From assembly GCA_022822665.1 (NCBI GenBank), contig JAJEAR010000070.1:1-64000 (forward strand): DNA of 64,000 nucleotides, written 5' to 3'. The notes under the pieces are model-generated. The model worked only from the letters and a program-made list of their open reading frames with translations. It was not told where the DNA came from and ran no database searches. This stretch comes from Alphaproteobacteria bacterium. GTDB lineage: Bacteria > Pseudomonadota > Alphaproteobacteria > Thalassobaculales > Thalassobaculaceae. The position numbers were made by a program, and so were the translations under genes. Shown piece by piece: positions 8,506-16,951 of this stretch (position 1 is the stretch's first letter; the number at the start of each line of letters is the position of its first letter).

Positions 8506-9249
8506 TCAGGTCTGCATGCCGCCATTGACCGCAAACATCTGCCCGTTGACGAACCCGCCGCTGCCTCCGCAGAGATAGCCGACCAGTCCGGCGATCTCTT
8601 CGGGTTCCCCGAGCCGGCGGAGCGGAACGTGCGGGCGGTGCTCCTCGATGTGTCGCGCCATGTGCGCGTCCTTGTGCTCGGTTGCGATTGGCCCCGGCGA
8701 GATCGCGTTGGTCGTGACACCCGCCGGCCCGAACTCCTTGGCAAGCGCCTTGGTCAGGCCCCACAGGCCATGCTTGGCGGCCGAGACCGGTGCCCGGCCG
8801 CTGTAGCCGTGGATCGCATTCATGCCGGTGATGTTGATGACACGCCCCCAGTTGCCCTCGACCATGCCGGGAAGCAGGGCGTGGCAGGTATAGAAGGCCG
8901 AGTGAAGGTCAACGTCCAGAACCCCATGCCAATCCTCGTCCGTCATTTCCAGGAACGGCTTTTCCGGACGGATGGCCGCGTTGTTGACCAGGATGTCGAT
9001 CCGGCCGAACCGCTCCAGCGCGGCCTTCGCCATCGAGCGGACCCCGGCGGAATCACCGATGTCCCCCATCTGGACCAGGGCCTGGCGGCCGCGGGCAGCG
9101 ACTTCGCCCGCAACCTCGTCACAGGTGGCCCTGTCCTGCCTGCCGTTGATCACGATGTCGCATCCGGCATCGGCAAGTTCGAGTGCGATCGCCCGGCCGA
9201 TGTTCCTGCCTCCGCCCGAAATGAAGGCGGTCCGTCCATCCAGTGTCAT
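8506..9249 (-). CDS. SDR-family NAD(P)-dependent oxidoreductase
   Basis: A 247-residue classical short-chain dehydrogenase/reductase. The cofactor motif is SGGGRNIGRAIAL near residues 10-22, NNAA is near 88, and the catalytic Ser-Tyr-Lys set is represented by the N-M/H-GYSGRAPVSAAKHG region: the usual YxxxK appears as VSAAK, so the catalytic Tyr is not in its usual place. It ends PxxxGQMFAVNGGMQT, normal for the family. The start is ambiguous between ATG 9249 (MTLDGRTAF) and ATG 9261 twelve bases upstream. It is divergently arranged with the flavoprotein at 9362. Substrate unknown. Confidence 0.8.
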   Translation of the reverse strand: MTLDGRTAFISGGGRNIGRAIALELADAGCDIVINGRQDRATCDEVAGEVAARGRQALVQMGDIGDSAGVRSMAKAALERFGRIDILVNNAAIRPEKPFLEMTDEDWHGVLDVDLHSAFYTCHALLPGMVEGNWGRVINITGMNAIHGYSGRAPVSAAKHGLWGLTKALAKEFGPAGVTTNAISPGPIATEHKDAHMARHIEEHRPHVPLRRLGEPEEIAGLVGYLCGGSGGFVNGQMFAVNGGMQT

Positions 9250-9361
9250 GCCATGCCCCATGTGAGTGATCCGCAGCCTTGCGCTGGCCGGGTCCAAGGC
9301 TACCATCCGGGATCCGGGCTGTCCCGCCTGAACGGCCGGCGCGGGGATGACGGAGGGGGCG

Positions 9362-10813
9362 ATGGAAGTCGATGTGCTGGTTATCGGGTGCGGAATTGCC
9401 GGTCTCGCGGCCGCGCTGACAGCGCGTGAGGAAGGTGCGCGCGTCTGCGTGCTGGAACGGGCGCCGCGCGACGAGCGGGGTGGCAACACCCGTTACACCG
9501 AGAGTTTCTGGCGCATGAAGGACGAAACCGCGGTCTCGGATGACTTCGAGGACAGTTTCGCCGCCAATGCCGGCGGGTGGCCCGACCCCGGCATCATGCG
9601 CGATGCGGTCCGTTCGCCCGAGGAACAGCCGGGAGTCCTTCGCTCGCTCGGCGTCATCGATCCGCACCTTGTCGCAACCATTGCCGAGGAGGCCCCGTCG
9701 ACACTCGCCTGGCTCAAGCGGTTCGGGATCAGGTTTGAACACCTGCCGCTGTATTTCCTCAGCCAGAGCACCACCCGCATGGCGCCGGTCGGCGGCGGTC
9801 TTGCCCTGGTCGACGCGCTCGGGGCCAGGCTCGACGACGGCGACGGGATCGAGGTGCACTACCGGACCGCGGCGCAGGGACTGATGCTTGATGAAGACGG
9901 CTCGGTCACCGGGGTGCATGCGGTCGGACCTGGCAATCGCCGGTTCCGGATTGCCGCGCCTGCCGTGGTGCTCGCCTGCGGCGGGTTCCAGGGAAACCCG
10001 GAGATGATGAGCCGGTACGTCGGCGCGCAGGCACAGTATGTCCGCCCGGTCTCCCGTGGCGGACACTACAACCGCGGCGAGGGCGTTCGCATGGCACTCG
10101 ACGCCGGCGCGGCGGCATGCGGCGATTTCGGGAGCTTTCATGCCCAGCCCGTGGACCCGCGCTCGACCGATACGGAGCCGGTTGTCCTGAACTATCCGTG
10201 GGGCGTGCTGGTCAATGCCGGTGCCCGCCGGTTTACCGACGAGGCGCCGGGCATGGTTGACGCGACCTACGAAGCCACGGCCCGGGAGATCATGCGCCAG
10301 CCGTTCGGGATCGCGCACGCCATACACGATGCGGGTCTTGACGATATCGCCGGCTGGCAGGTGACGGTACGCTCGCGGACACCACCGCTCGAGGCGGACA
10401 CGATCGGGGAACTGGGTCAGCTGGCAGGCCTGGACGGCGACATGCTCACCCGCACCATCGCGGAGTACAATTCCTCCTGCCTGTCCGCCGAACCGGTGGA
10501 TCCCCTGCGGCCCGACGGACGGATGACCAGTGGCATTGCGCCACGCAAGTCGAACTGGGCGCGTCCGATCGAGCGTCCGCCGTTCCGGGCCTGGCCGATC
10601 ATCTGCGCGAACTGCTTTACCTTCGGCGGGGTCAAGATCGATACCCGGGCCCGGGTGATCGGCACCGAGGGCGACCCGGTCCCGGGACTGTATGCGGCCG
10701 GCGAGGTCGCCGGTCTCTACTACCGGACCTATACCGGCGCGACATCGGTGATGCGAGGTGCGGTGACCGGCCGGCTCGCCGGTCGCACTGCGGCGCGCCG
10801 GCACAACAGCTGA
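9362..10813 (+). CDS. FAD-dependent oxidoreductase, TcuA/fumarate reductase-like flavoprotein
   Basis: A 483-residue flavoprotein with the FAD-binding GxGxxG motif (VIGCGIAGLAAALTA, residues 6-20) and ERGGNTRYTESFWRMK just after, a feature of tricarballylate dehydrogenase TcuA and related succinate dehydrogenase/fumarate reductase flavoproteins. The C-terminus has GLYAAGEVAGLYYRTYTGAT, the second FAD-contact region. TcuA oxidises tricarballylate to cis-aconitate; a related carboxylate or ketosteroid-type desaturation is an alternative. Start chosen at ATG 9362 behind GGAGGGGGCG rather than the ATG 15 bases upstream. The TRAP binding protein downstream on the other strand could supply a carboxylate substrate, though this is only context. 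Confidence 0.82.
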   Translation: MEVDVLVIGCGIAGLAAALTAREEGARVCVLERAPRDERGGNTRYTESFWRMKDETAVSDDFEDSFAANAGGWPDPGIMRDAVRSPEEQPGVLRSLGVIDPHLVATIAEEAPSTLAWLKRFGIRFEHLPLYFLSQSTTRMAPVGGGLALVDALGARLDDGDGIEVHYRTAAQGLMLDEDGSVTGVHAVGPGNRRFRIAAPAVVLACGGFQGNPEMMSRYVGAQAQYVRPVSRGGHYNRGEGVRMALDAGAAACGDFGSFHAQPVDPRSTDTEPVVLNYPWGVLVNAGARRFTDEAPGMVDATYEATAREIMRQPFGIAHAIHDAGLDDIAGWQVTVRSRTPPLEADTIGELGQLAGLDGDMLTRTIAEYNSSCLSAEPVDPLRPDGRMTSGIAPRKSNWARPIERPPFRAWPIICANCFTFGGVKIDTRARVIGTEGDPVPGLYAAGEVAGLYYRTYTGATSVMRGAVTGRLAGRTAARRHNS

Positions 10814-10833
10814 CCGCACGCTGAAAAGGGATG

Positions 10834-10863
10834 AAAAAAGGCGCCGGCCCAGGGGCCGGCGCC
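10834..10863 (-). terminator. Rho-independent terminator after the TRAP binding-protein gene
   Basis: A perfect ten-base inverted repeat, GGCGCCGGCC and GGCCGGCGCC (10840-10863) with a four-base loop, is followed on the minus strand by six T residues (10834-10839). It sits 26 bases past the TRAP gene stop and is one of the strongest terminators in the window; it is also just beyond the flavoprotein stop on the plus strand. Confidence 0.9.
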
Positions 10864-10888
10864 AACGGTATGCGTATGAGGGTCGGGA

Positions 10889-11920
10889 TCAGCGATAGCG
10901 ATGCGCCTGCGACCAGACAGACGCGTAATCCTGCTGCGCCGCCCAGACCTTGGTGAACCACTCGTTTTCCGTTCCCTGCTCGGCAACCCATTCCTCGGTC
11001 GCCTTGCGCGCCGCGTCCTTGAATTCCTGCGGCAGGTCGATGACCTCGTTCTTCTCGCTGTTGGCGTACTTCATCCAGTTCGGTGCGTCGGAGTGTCCGA
11101 GATGCAGGTACAGGTCCCAGGTGATGAGCTGGCCGGCAGCCTGCATCTGGGTCTTCTGCAGGTCGGTCATGCCGTCCCAGACGTCCTTGCTGAACTCGCA
11201 TTCATGCATGGCGACCGGCTGGTGGACGCCGGGAACGATGATGTATTTGGCGACCTTTTCGAAACCGGCCGCGATGTTGTGGGTCGGTGTGCCCCATTCG
11301 ATCCCGTCGACGACCTTGCGTTCGAGCGCCGGATAGACCTCGGCGCCGGCCAGGATGACCGTGGAGGCGCCGAGCTTCTGGGCGATCTCGGCCCAGGCAC
11401 CGGCGGTGCGAACCTTCATGCCGACATAGTCCTCAAGGCTTCGGACTGCCTTGTGGCTGTGCAGGAACAGCTCACGCGGCGCGGAACCGCACGGGACCGA
11501 GGCGACGTTGAACTTCTCCATGCGCCAGTCCATCATCATTTCCTGGCCGCCGCCCTTGAAGACCCAGTGCATCATCTTGTCCCAGGCCATCGTGCCGGCA
11601 AAACCACCGAACAGGATCGAGGTCTTGTCGACGCCCCAGTCATAGCCGGGCCAGTTGTGGCTGGTCTGGGCAATGCCCTTCGAAACCGCGTCCGTGACCT
11701 TCAGCGCCTTGCCAAGCGTGCCGGCCGGATAGACCTCGATGTCGATGGTGTTGTTGGAGGTCATTTCCATGTTTGCTGCTGCGCCACGCGCGGCATATTC
11801 GAGCATGACGCCGCCGGCCCACGGTGTGGCCATGTCCAGCTTCATCTGTGCGCCGGCCACGCCGGACATTCCGAATCCGACGAGACCGGCAAGTCCCGCC
11901 ACGAGAACTGTACGCTTCAT
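10889..11920 (-). CDS. TRAP transporter solute-binding protein (DctP family)
   Basis: A 343-residue periplasmic receptor with a Sec signal peptide (residues 1 to about 25, ending in the GVAGAQ region). The mature sequence KLDMATPWAGG and the distal RTAGAWAEIAQKLGAS segment, containing the conserved substrate-carboxylate Arg, identify the DctP family. TRAP systems import carboxylates and related acids using sodium or proton gradients. Start at ATG 11920, eight bases behind AGGAGG; the GTG one codon earlier is less likely. The membrane subunits DctQ and DctM are not next to it or elsewhere in the window, so it is an orphan receptor. It ends at a strong terminator, and the amidohydrolase gene lies about 190 bases upstream. 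Confidence 0.88.
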   Translation of the reverse strand: MKRTVLVAGLAGLVGFGMSGVAGAQMKLDMATPWAGGVMLEYAARGAAANMEMTSNNTIDIEVYPAGTLGKALKVTDAVSKGIAQTSHNWPGYDWGVDKTSILFGGFAGTMAWDKMMHWVFKGGGQEMMMDWRMEKFNVASVPCGSAPRELFLHSHKAVRSLEDYVGMKVRTAGAWAEIAQKLGASTVILAGAEVYPALERKVVDGIEWGTPTHNIAAGFEKVAKYIIVPGVHQPVAMHECEFSKDVWDGMTDLQKTQMQAAGQLITWDLYLHLGHSDAPNWMKYANSEKNEVIDLPQEFKDAARKATEEWVAEQGTENEWFTKVWAAQQDYASVWSQAHRYR

Positions 11921-12112
11921 CACGTTGCCTCCTGAATTGTGCTGCCGTGTTCGCGGGTGTTGTCGACGCTCCGGTCAGGATTGTCGTCGTGCCCGGATGC
12001 ACGGGCTCTTGCCTGCCGTTCCGGCGCGGCAACCCCATGATCGGGCCGGCATTCCCGAAATGTCAACGTTCGCGCGTGACAGGCCGCACCCTACGCGGTC
12101 GGGAGCGCGGTT

Positions 12113-13606
12113 TCAGTGGGTGCAGCGGGCATGGCGTTCGATGTGGTAGTCGCGCCGGGCGAGTTCGACGGAGAACCGGCGCACGGGCTCCTGCAGGCGT
12201 TCGGCGGCGGCCCGGGCGTCGGCATTGACCGCGGCGAGACGCTCGGCCGCGAGCTCGGCGTCACGGGCGAGCTTGGCCTCGTTCACCGTGACCATGCGCC
12301 CGTTCTCGAGCACCATGCGCCCGCCGATCATCACGGACTCGACCCCGGTGCCATCCTCCCCGTGCACGATCTGGTTGACCGGGTCGTTGAGCGGGACGTA
12401 GTTGATCCGGTCCAGGTCGAGGAACACGATATCGGCCTTCCGGCCCGGAGCAATGGTGCCGATCTCCTCCCCGAACCCGAGAATCCCGGCACTGCCCCGG
12501 GTTGCCAGTGTCAGGATCTCGTCCGTGGCGAGCCAGAGTTCCGGATCGAGTTCCTGCACCCGCGAGACCATTGAAGCAATGCGCATCGCCTCGAACATGT
12601 TCAGGTTGTCGGAGCAGGTGCAGGCATCGGTGCCGATCCCGACCCTGACACCGGCGTCGAGCAGCGCACGGGATGCGGCGAGGCCGTTGCCAAGCCGCGC
12701 GTTCGAGCCCGGATTGTGGGCGACGGCACCGCCGGCATCGGCGATCCGCCGCATGTCGTCGCCATCGAGCCACACCGCGTGCGCGGCCACGAAGTCCGGC
12801 CCGAGGATGCCGAGGTGATCGAGCCACGCGGTCTGGGTCATCCCGTAAAGCTGCATGCCTGCATGGGCCTGCACCTTCGACTCGGCCAGGTGGGTGTGAA
12901 ACCCGACCCCGTGTTCCTCGGCGGTCGCCCGTGCGGCGCGCAGGAACTCGGTGCTGCAGTGATGAGGGATGGTCGGGGCCAGCGCCAGCCGGACCCGGTC
13001 GCGACCGAATGACCAGGCGGCGAGCGCGCGCTCCCACGCGGCAAGGCTGGTTGCAAACGGTTCGATCGCCACTGCCTCGGCATCGCGGCGGACCGGGGCG
13101 GGAAGCGCGTCCAGCAGGCCCGGGACCGCCTGGTAGAAGGTCCGGTCGGCCATCATGGGGGCAATGACGGCGCGCATTCCGACATCGCTGTATGCACGCC
13201 CAACCGCGTCAAGTCCTTCCGGCGTGGGGACCGGGAACTCGAAGGTCAGGTCGTAGGCAGCGGTGCATCCCTTGCGCACCATCTCCACGGCGCCGATCAG
13301 CGTGGTGAGGTACTTGTCCTCGAGCGTGCGGCCTCCCGTGATCCAGGGGGCGGCATTCAGCAGCAGTTCGAGGTTCCAGCGGTCTCCCAGGCTCTTCGCG
13401 AGATTGTTATGGCCGTGGGTGTGCGCGTTGACCAGGCCCGGCATCATCATCCGGCCGCGTGCGTCGCGCACCACGGCGTCGGCAGGTGCCGACATGCCCG
13501 GCGAACCGATCGAGTGAACGGTATCGCCATCGACGAGAATGTCCGCGGGATCGGCGCGGTGGCGGTCTATATCAAGCAGGCGCGCGTTGCGGATGACGGT
13601 ATACAT
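12113..13606 (-). CDS. Amidohydrolase of the cytosine deaminase/TrzN-AtzA group
   Basis: A 497-residue metal-dependent hydrolase. MPGLVNAHTHGHNN near residue 60 supplies the HxH metal ligands, HTHLAES near 242 the third-strand His, HAVWLDGDD the next His, and GTDACTCSDNLNM near 345 the catalytic Asp. These are the landmarks of subtype III amidohydrolases (5-methylthioadenosine/S-adenosylhomocysteine deaminase, guanine deaminase, atrazine chlorohydrolase). It should hydrolyse a C-N (or C-Cl) bond of a ring compound in the cytosol; the substrate cannot be read from sequence. It follows an SDR gene by 54 bases in the same direction, probably one operon. Confidence 0.85.
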   Translation of the reverse strand: MYTVIRNARLLDIDRHRADPADILVDGDTVHSIGSPGMSAPADAVVRDARGRMMMPGLVNAHTHGHNNLAKSLGDRWNLELLLNAAPWITGGRTLEDKYLTTLIGAVEMVRKGCTAAYDLTFEFPVPTPEGLDAVGRAYSDVGMRAVIAPMMADRTFYQAVPGLLDALPAPVRRDAEAVAIEPFATSLAAWERALAAWSFGRDRVRLALAPTIPHHCSTEFLRAARATAEEHGVGFHTHLAESKVQAHAGMQLYGMTQTAWLDHLGILGPDFVAAHAVWLDGDDMRRIADAGGAVAHNPGSNARLGNGLAASRALLDAGVRVGIGTDACTCSDNLNMFEAMRIASMVSRVQELDPELWLATDEILTLATRGSAGILGFGEEIGTIAPGRKADIVFLDLDRINYVPLNDPVNQIVHGEDGTGVESVMIGGRMVLENGRMVTVNEAKLARDAELAAERLAAVNADARAAAERLQEPVRRFSVELARRDYHIERHARCTH

Positions 13607-13660
13607 GGGCCTTCACTCCTGCTGTTCGATTCCAGGCTCGGCGTTTCGTGCCGACGCGGA

Positions 13661-14422
13661 TCAGATGGCGAGATAGCCGCCGTCGACCGGCAGTTCCACG
13701 CCGGTGATGTACGACGCCTCGTCGGATGCCAGGAACGCGACCGCCATTGCCACCTCGATGACCTCGCCGGCACGGCGCATCGGGACGTGTCGCTCGAGGA
13801 TCTTCCGGCGCTGCTCGGGATCGGCGGTGACGCCGGAGGTGCGCATCGGCGGCATGATGCCGGGATGAACCGAGTTGACCCGGATGCCGTGGCGCGCCAG
13901 CCGGTCCGCCGACTGCTTGGTCATGGCGCGCAACGCTCCCTTCGACGCATTGTAGCCGGGGTGGATGTACCCCTGGCCCACGATGCCCGAGATCGAGGAG
14001 ATGTTGACGATCGCCCCGCCGCCGTTCCTGATCATTTCGGCCGAGGCGTACTGGGTGCCGAGATAGGGACCGGTCGCGTTGACGCGCATCAGCGTGTCCC
14101 AGGCATCCACGTCGCCCTGGTCATCGTAGGCGCTGCCGCTGATGCCGGCGTTGTTGACCAGGATGTCGAGCCGGCCGAAGGCATCGGTGATGGTGCTCAT
14201 CGCCGACTTCCAGTCGGCCTCGCTGGTCACGTCGAGGCGGATGAACAGCGCGTCTCCGCCCGCGGCCCGGATATCCGACGCGACACCCTGCCCCTCGTCC
14301 TCCAGCAGGTCCCCGATGGCCACCCTTGCCCCCTGCTCGGCCATGAGCCGCACCGTTGCGGCTCCCATCCCGAAGGCACCGCCCGTGACCAGTGCGACCT
14401 TGCCGTCAAACCGTCGTGTCAT
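13661..14422 (-). CDS. SDR-family oxidoreductase
   Basis: A 253-residue classical SDR: TGGAFGMGAATVRL cofactor loop at residues about 13-26, NNAGIS near 88, catalytic Ser in VNISSISG near 140, and Tyr-Lys in YNASKGAL near 155-159. The C-terminus ends YITGVELPVDGGYLAI, typical of FabG-like and steroid or polyol dehydrogenases. Start at the ATG opening MTRRFDGKVALV; the eleven codons upstream in frame are outside the fold. Divergent from the enoyl-CoA hydratase gene and followed by the amidohydrolase gene. Substrate unknown. Confidence 0.88.
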   Translation of the reverse strand: MTRRFDGKVALVTGGAFGMGAATVRLMAEQGARVAIGDLLEDEGQGVASDIRAAGGDALFIRLDVTSEADWKSAMSTITDAFGRLDILVNNAGISGSAYDDQGDVDAWDTLMRVNATGPYLGTQYASAEMIRNGGGAIVNISSISGIVGQGYIHPGYNASKGALRAMTKQSADRLARHGIRVNSVHPGIMPPMRTSGVTADPEQRRKILERHVPMRRAGEVIEVAMAVAFLASDEASYITGVELPVDGGYLAI

Positions 14423-14574
14423 GGCTGCGATCTCCCGTTCGTGTGCTGCCAGCAAACCATAGGTGCTGCGGGCCGGGTCGGAAACCGCGTTGATGTACCG
14501 GGCTGTCGGAAGGGTGCTCCCGCAACCCCGGTTCGCGTATAGTCGGGCAGTTCCGTACCAGGGGAGACCGGCAC

Positions 14575-15390
14575 ATGTCCTACAGCGCCATCCTGTTCGA
14601 GGTCGATGCGGGAATTGCGACCATCACGCTCAACCGGCCCGAGGCGCGCAACGCACTCTCCGCCGAAATGCGGGTCGATCTGGACCGGGCGATGTCGGAA
14701 ATCAGGGAGCGTGCTTCCGACGATATCAGCGCCGTCATCCTGACCGGCGCCGGCGGAGCGTTCTGTGCCGGCGGAGACGTGAAGTCGATGGGCTCGCGGC
14801 TTGGCTCGGCACGGCTGACGCGCGACAGTCTGCGCCGCAGCCACGACACCATGTTCAGCCTGATGAACCTGGAACTGCCGGTCGTCAGCCTGGTCGACGG
14901 ACCGGCGGCGGGTGCCGGGGCGAACATTGCGCTGGCGGCGGATTTCGTGCTTGCCACACCGCGGGCGTTCTTCCTGCAGGCTTTCGTGCGCATCGGCCTC
15001 GTTCCCGACTGGGGAGGAATGTTCATCCTGCCCCGGCTGGTGGGGCTGCAGCGCGCCAAGGAACTGGTGTTTACCGGGCGCAGGGTCTACGCGCAGGAAG
15101 CACGCGAGATCGGCCTCGTCCACCAGGTCGTCGAACAGGACACCGCGATGGCGGAGGCGCGCGAATTCGCGGCACGGTTCACCGACGCGCCGACCAGCGC
15201 GATTGGTCTTGCCAAGAACATCCTGAACCAGTCGTTCAACCTCGATCACCGCACCATGATCGAACTCGAGGCAATGGCGCAGTCGATCGCCCGGGACGGG
15301 CCGTTCCACAAGGAGGCGATTCGCCGTTTCGCCGCCAAGGAACCGCCGCTCTACGACTGGGATGCCGTGACCCGCAAGGCGGCGGAGTGA
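14575..15390 (+). CDS. Enoyl-CoA hydratase/isomerase family protein
   Basis: A 271-residue crotonase-fold protein. The two oxyanion-hole regions are visible: GAGGAFCAGGDVKSMGS (about residues 58-74) and DGPAAGAGANIALAADF (about 108-124). The usual pair of catalytic glutamates is not obvious: the second region has VRIGLVPDWGGM, in which Asp replaces one position, as in several crotonase paralogs with isomerase or hydrolase roles. It acts on CoA thioesters in beta-oxidation-type or aromatic-acid catabolism. Start ATG 14575 has a GGGGAGACC ribosome binding site. It is divergent from the SDR and stops eight bases before the convergent DAO-family gene end. Confidence 0.88.
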   Translation: MSYSAILFEVDAGIATITLNRPEARNALSAEMRVDLDRAMSEIRERASDDISAVILTGAGGAFCAGGDVKSMGSRLGSARLTRDSLRRSHDTMFSLMNLELPVVSLVDGPAAGAGANIALAADFVLATPRAFFLQAFVRIGLVPDWGGMFILPRLVGLQRAKELVFTGRRVYAQEAREIGLVHQVVEQDTAMAEAREFAARFTDAPTSAIGLAKNILNQSFNLDHRTMIELEAMAQSIARDGPFHKEAIRRFAAKEPPLYDWDAVTRKAAE

Positions 15391-15397
15391 CGCGGTT

Positions 15398-16666
15398 TCA
15401 GTTGAAGAAGCGCTCCAGGCGGAACGGTGTGCGATCGATCGACGTCGCCGCGCCACTGACCATTTCGGCAGCGAGCCGGCCCGCCGCGGGGCCGATACCG
15501 AACCCGTGGCCGCTGAAACCGGTCGCCAGGTGAAACCCCGGCAGTGCGTCGACCGGTGCGATGACCGGAACGGCGTCGGGGGTCACGTCAATCAGGCCGG
15601 CCCAGCTCTCGACCACCGGAACCGGGGCCAGGGCCGGGAACAGGCTGGCGAGGTTGCGGGCAGCCTCGTTCAGGATGCGCCGGCTGGGAGCCGGATCATT
15701 GACCCGTGTCGCCTCGAACGGCGAGGGACCATCAAGGCTCCAGTGACGCGGAGTGCGCAGTTCGGTCAGGAACCGGCCGTCCAGCCGGAGCCGCAGCCGC
15801 GAGCGTTCCTCGCGGTACGACGCCATGAAGGAACGAGCCCAGCGCAGCGTGTCCGGGACGATCGGCACTTCCGTTGCCGAACCGTGCGCCACCGTGTAGC
15901 CACCGTCCTGGCGACGCCGGAACGCGACATCCTGGCTCCAGACGGCATGTTCGGTCACCAGGGGTGCCGGGGCAGTGCGGAACACCGAGGAACGCACCTT
16001 GAGCTGTGGCAGCACGATGCCGTGCCGGGCGCAGAACAGCGAGGACCATGCTCCGCCGGCACACAGGACGGTGGACGTGGCGATCCGCCCGTGCTCGGTC
16101 ACCACTCCCGACACCCGGCCCGCCTGGGTGTCGAGACCGCGCACGGCGCACTGTTCGACGATGGTGGCGCCCTGCCGGCGCGCCGCCCGGGCAAGTGCCG
16201 GGGTGGCCAGGGCGGGCTCGGCCCGCCCGTCGCTCGGCGTGTGCAGCCCACCGACCCACTCGCCGCTGGACCCGGGCAGGACCTTGCGGACTTCTTCACG
16301 CGACAGCAACCGGGTGTCGAGCTGGTACTGCCGGGCATGCTCGAGCCAGGCCTCGTAGCGCGCCAGCTGGCTCTCTGTGCTGGCGAGGTAGAGCGCGCCG
16401 GCACGCGTGAACCCGACGTCCTCACCGATCTCCCCGGCAAGACCGTTCCACAGGCGCAGGCTCTCGATGATGGTCGGAATCTCGGCCGGATCACGTCCCT
16501 GCTGGCGCACGAACCCCCAGTTGCGTGACGACTGCTCCCCGGCCACCCTGCCCTTTTCGCACAGGGTGACGCCGATGCCGCCGCGGGCCAGGTAGTAGGC
16601 GGCCGCGACCCCGATGATCCCGCCACCGACGATGACGACGTCGCTTGTGTCCGGAACCCCGGTCAC
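15398..16666 (-). CDS. FAD-dependent oxidoreductase, DAO (glycine/D-amino acid oxidase) family
   Basis: A 422-residue flavoprotein with the N-terminal dinucleotide fold (VIVGGGIIGVAAAYYLARGG, residues about 10-29) followed by EKGRVAGEQSSRNWGFVRQQ, characteristic of DadA/SoxB/glycine oxidase proteins. GFHLATGFSGHGFGIGPAAG near residue 380 is the C-terminal FAD-binding element. It probably oxidises a secondary or D-amino acid or an N-methyl amine, passing electrons to oxygen or a quinone. Its start lies 16 bases past the rpmF stop, so it may share the transcript of the minus-strand genes above it, although functional linkage to L32 is unlikely. Confidence 0.87.
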   Translation of the reverse strand: MTGVPDTSDVVIVGGGIIGVAAAYYLARGGIGVTLCEKGRVAGEQSSRNWGFVRQQGRDPAEIPTIIESLRLWNGLAGEIGEDVGFTRAGALYLASTESQLARYEAWLEHARQYQLDTRLLSREEVRKVLPGSSGEWVGGLHTPSDGRAEPALATPALARAARRQGATIVEQCAVRGLDTQAGRVSGVVTEHGRIATSTVLCAGGAWSSLFCARHGIVLPQLKVRSSVFRTAPAPLVTEHAVWSQDVAFRRRQDGGYTVAHGSATEVPIVPDTLRWARSFMASYREERSRLRLRLDGRFLTELRTPRHWSLDGPSPFEATRVNDPAPSRRILNEAARNLASLFPALAPVPVVESWAGLIDVTPDAVPVIAPVDALPGFHLATGFSGHGFGIGPAAGRLAAEMVSGAATSIDRTPFRLERFFN

Positions 16667-16682
16667 GGCCTGTCCCTCGCGG

Positions 16683-16868
16683 TCAGAACCGGTCTTTCAC
16701 CTTCAGGACCTGGCGGCCGCGGTACATCCCGGTCTTCAGGTCGATGTGATGCGGGCGGCGCATTTCCCCTGTTTCGGCGTCCTCGACGTAGGTCGGCTCC
16801 GGGAGCGCGTGGTGGGACCTGCGCATGCCGCGCTTGGATGGTGTGGTCTTGCGCTTCGGAACGGCCAT
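16683..16868 (-). CDS. rpmF: 50S ribosomal protein L32
   Basis: A 61-residue basic protein beginning [20 protein letters not shown], the standard L32 opening, and continuing with a conserved [20 protein letters not shown] segment found in alphaproteobacterial L32. It is a structural part of the large ribosomal subunit near the peptidyl-transferase region. The cysteine pairs of zinc-binding L32 versions are absent. In many bacteria rpmF precedes plsX and fabH; here it lies instead between a carboxylase gene and a DAO-family oxidase, so the lipid-synthesis linkage has been lost or never existed in this lineage. Confidence 0.95.
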   Translation of the reverse strand: MAVPKRKTTPSKRGMRRSHHALPEPTYVEDAETGEMRRPHHIDLKTGMYRGRQVLKVKDRF

Positions 16869-16951
16869 GGTGCGGTTTCTCCAGTCTGGCAGGGGACCTG
16901 CGAAACAGCGGTCAATACCCGCTCGCGGCAAGGCGGGCAAGGGCAAAGGCG

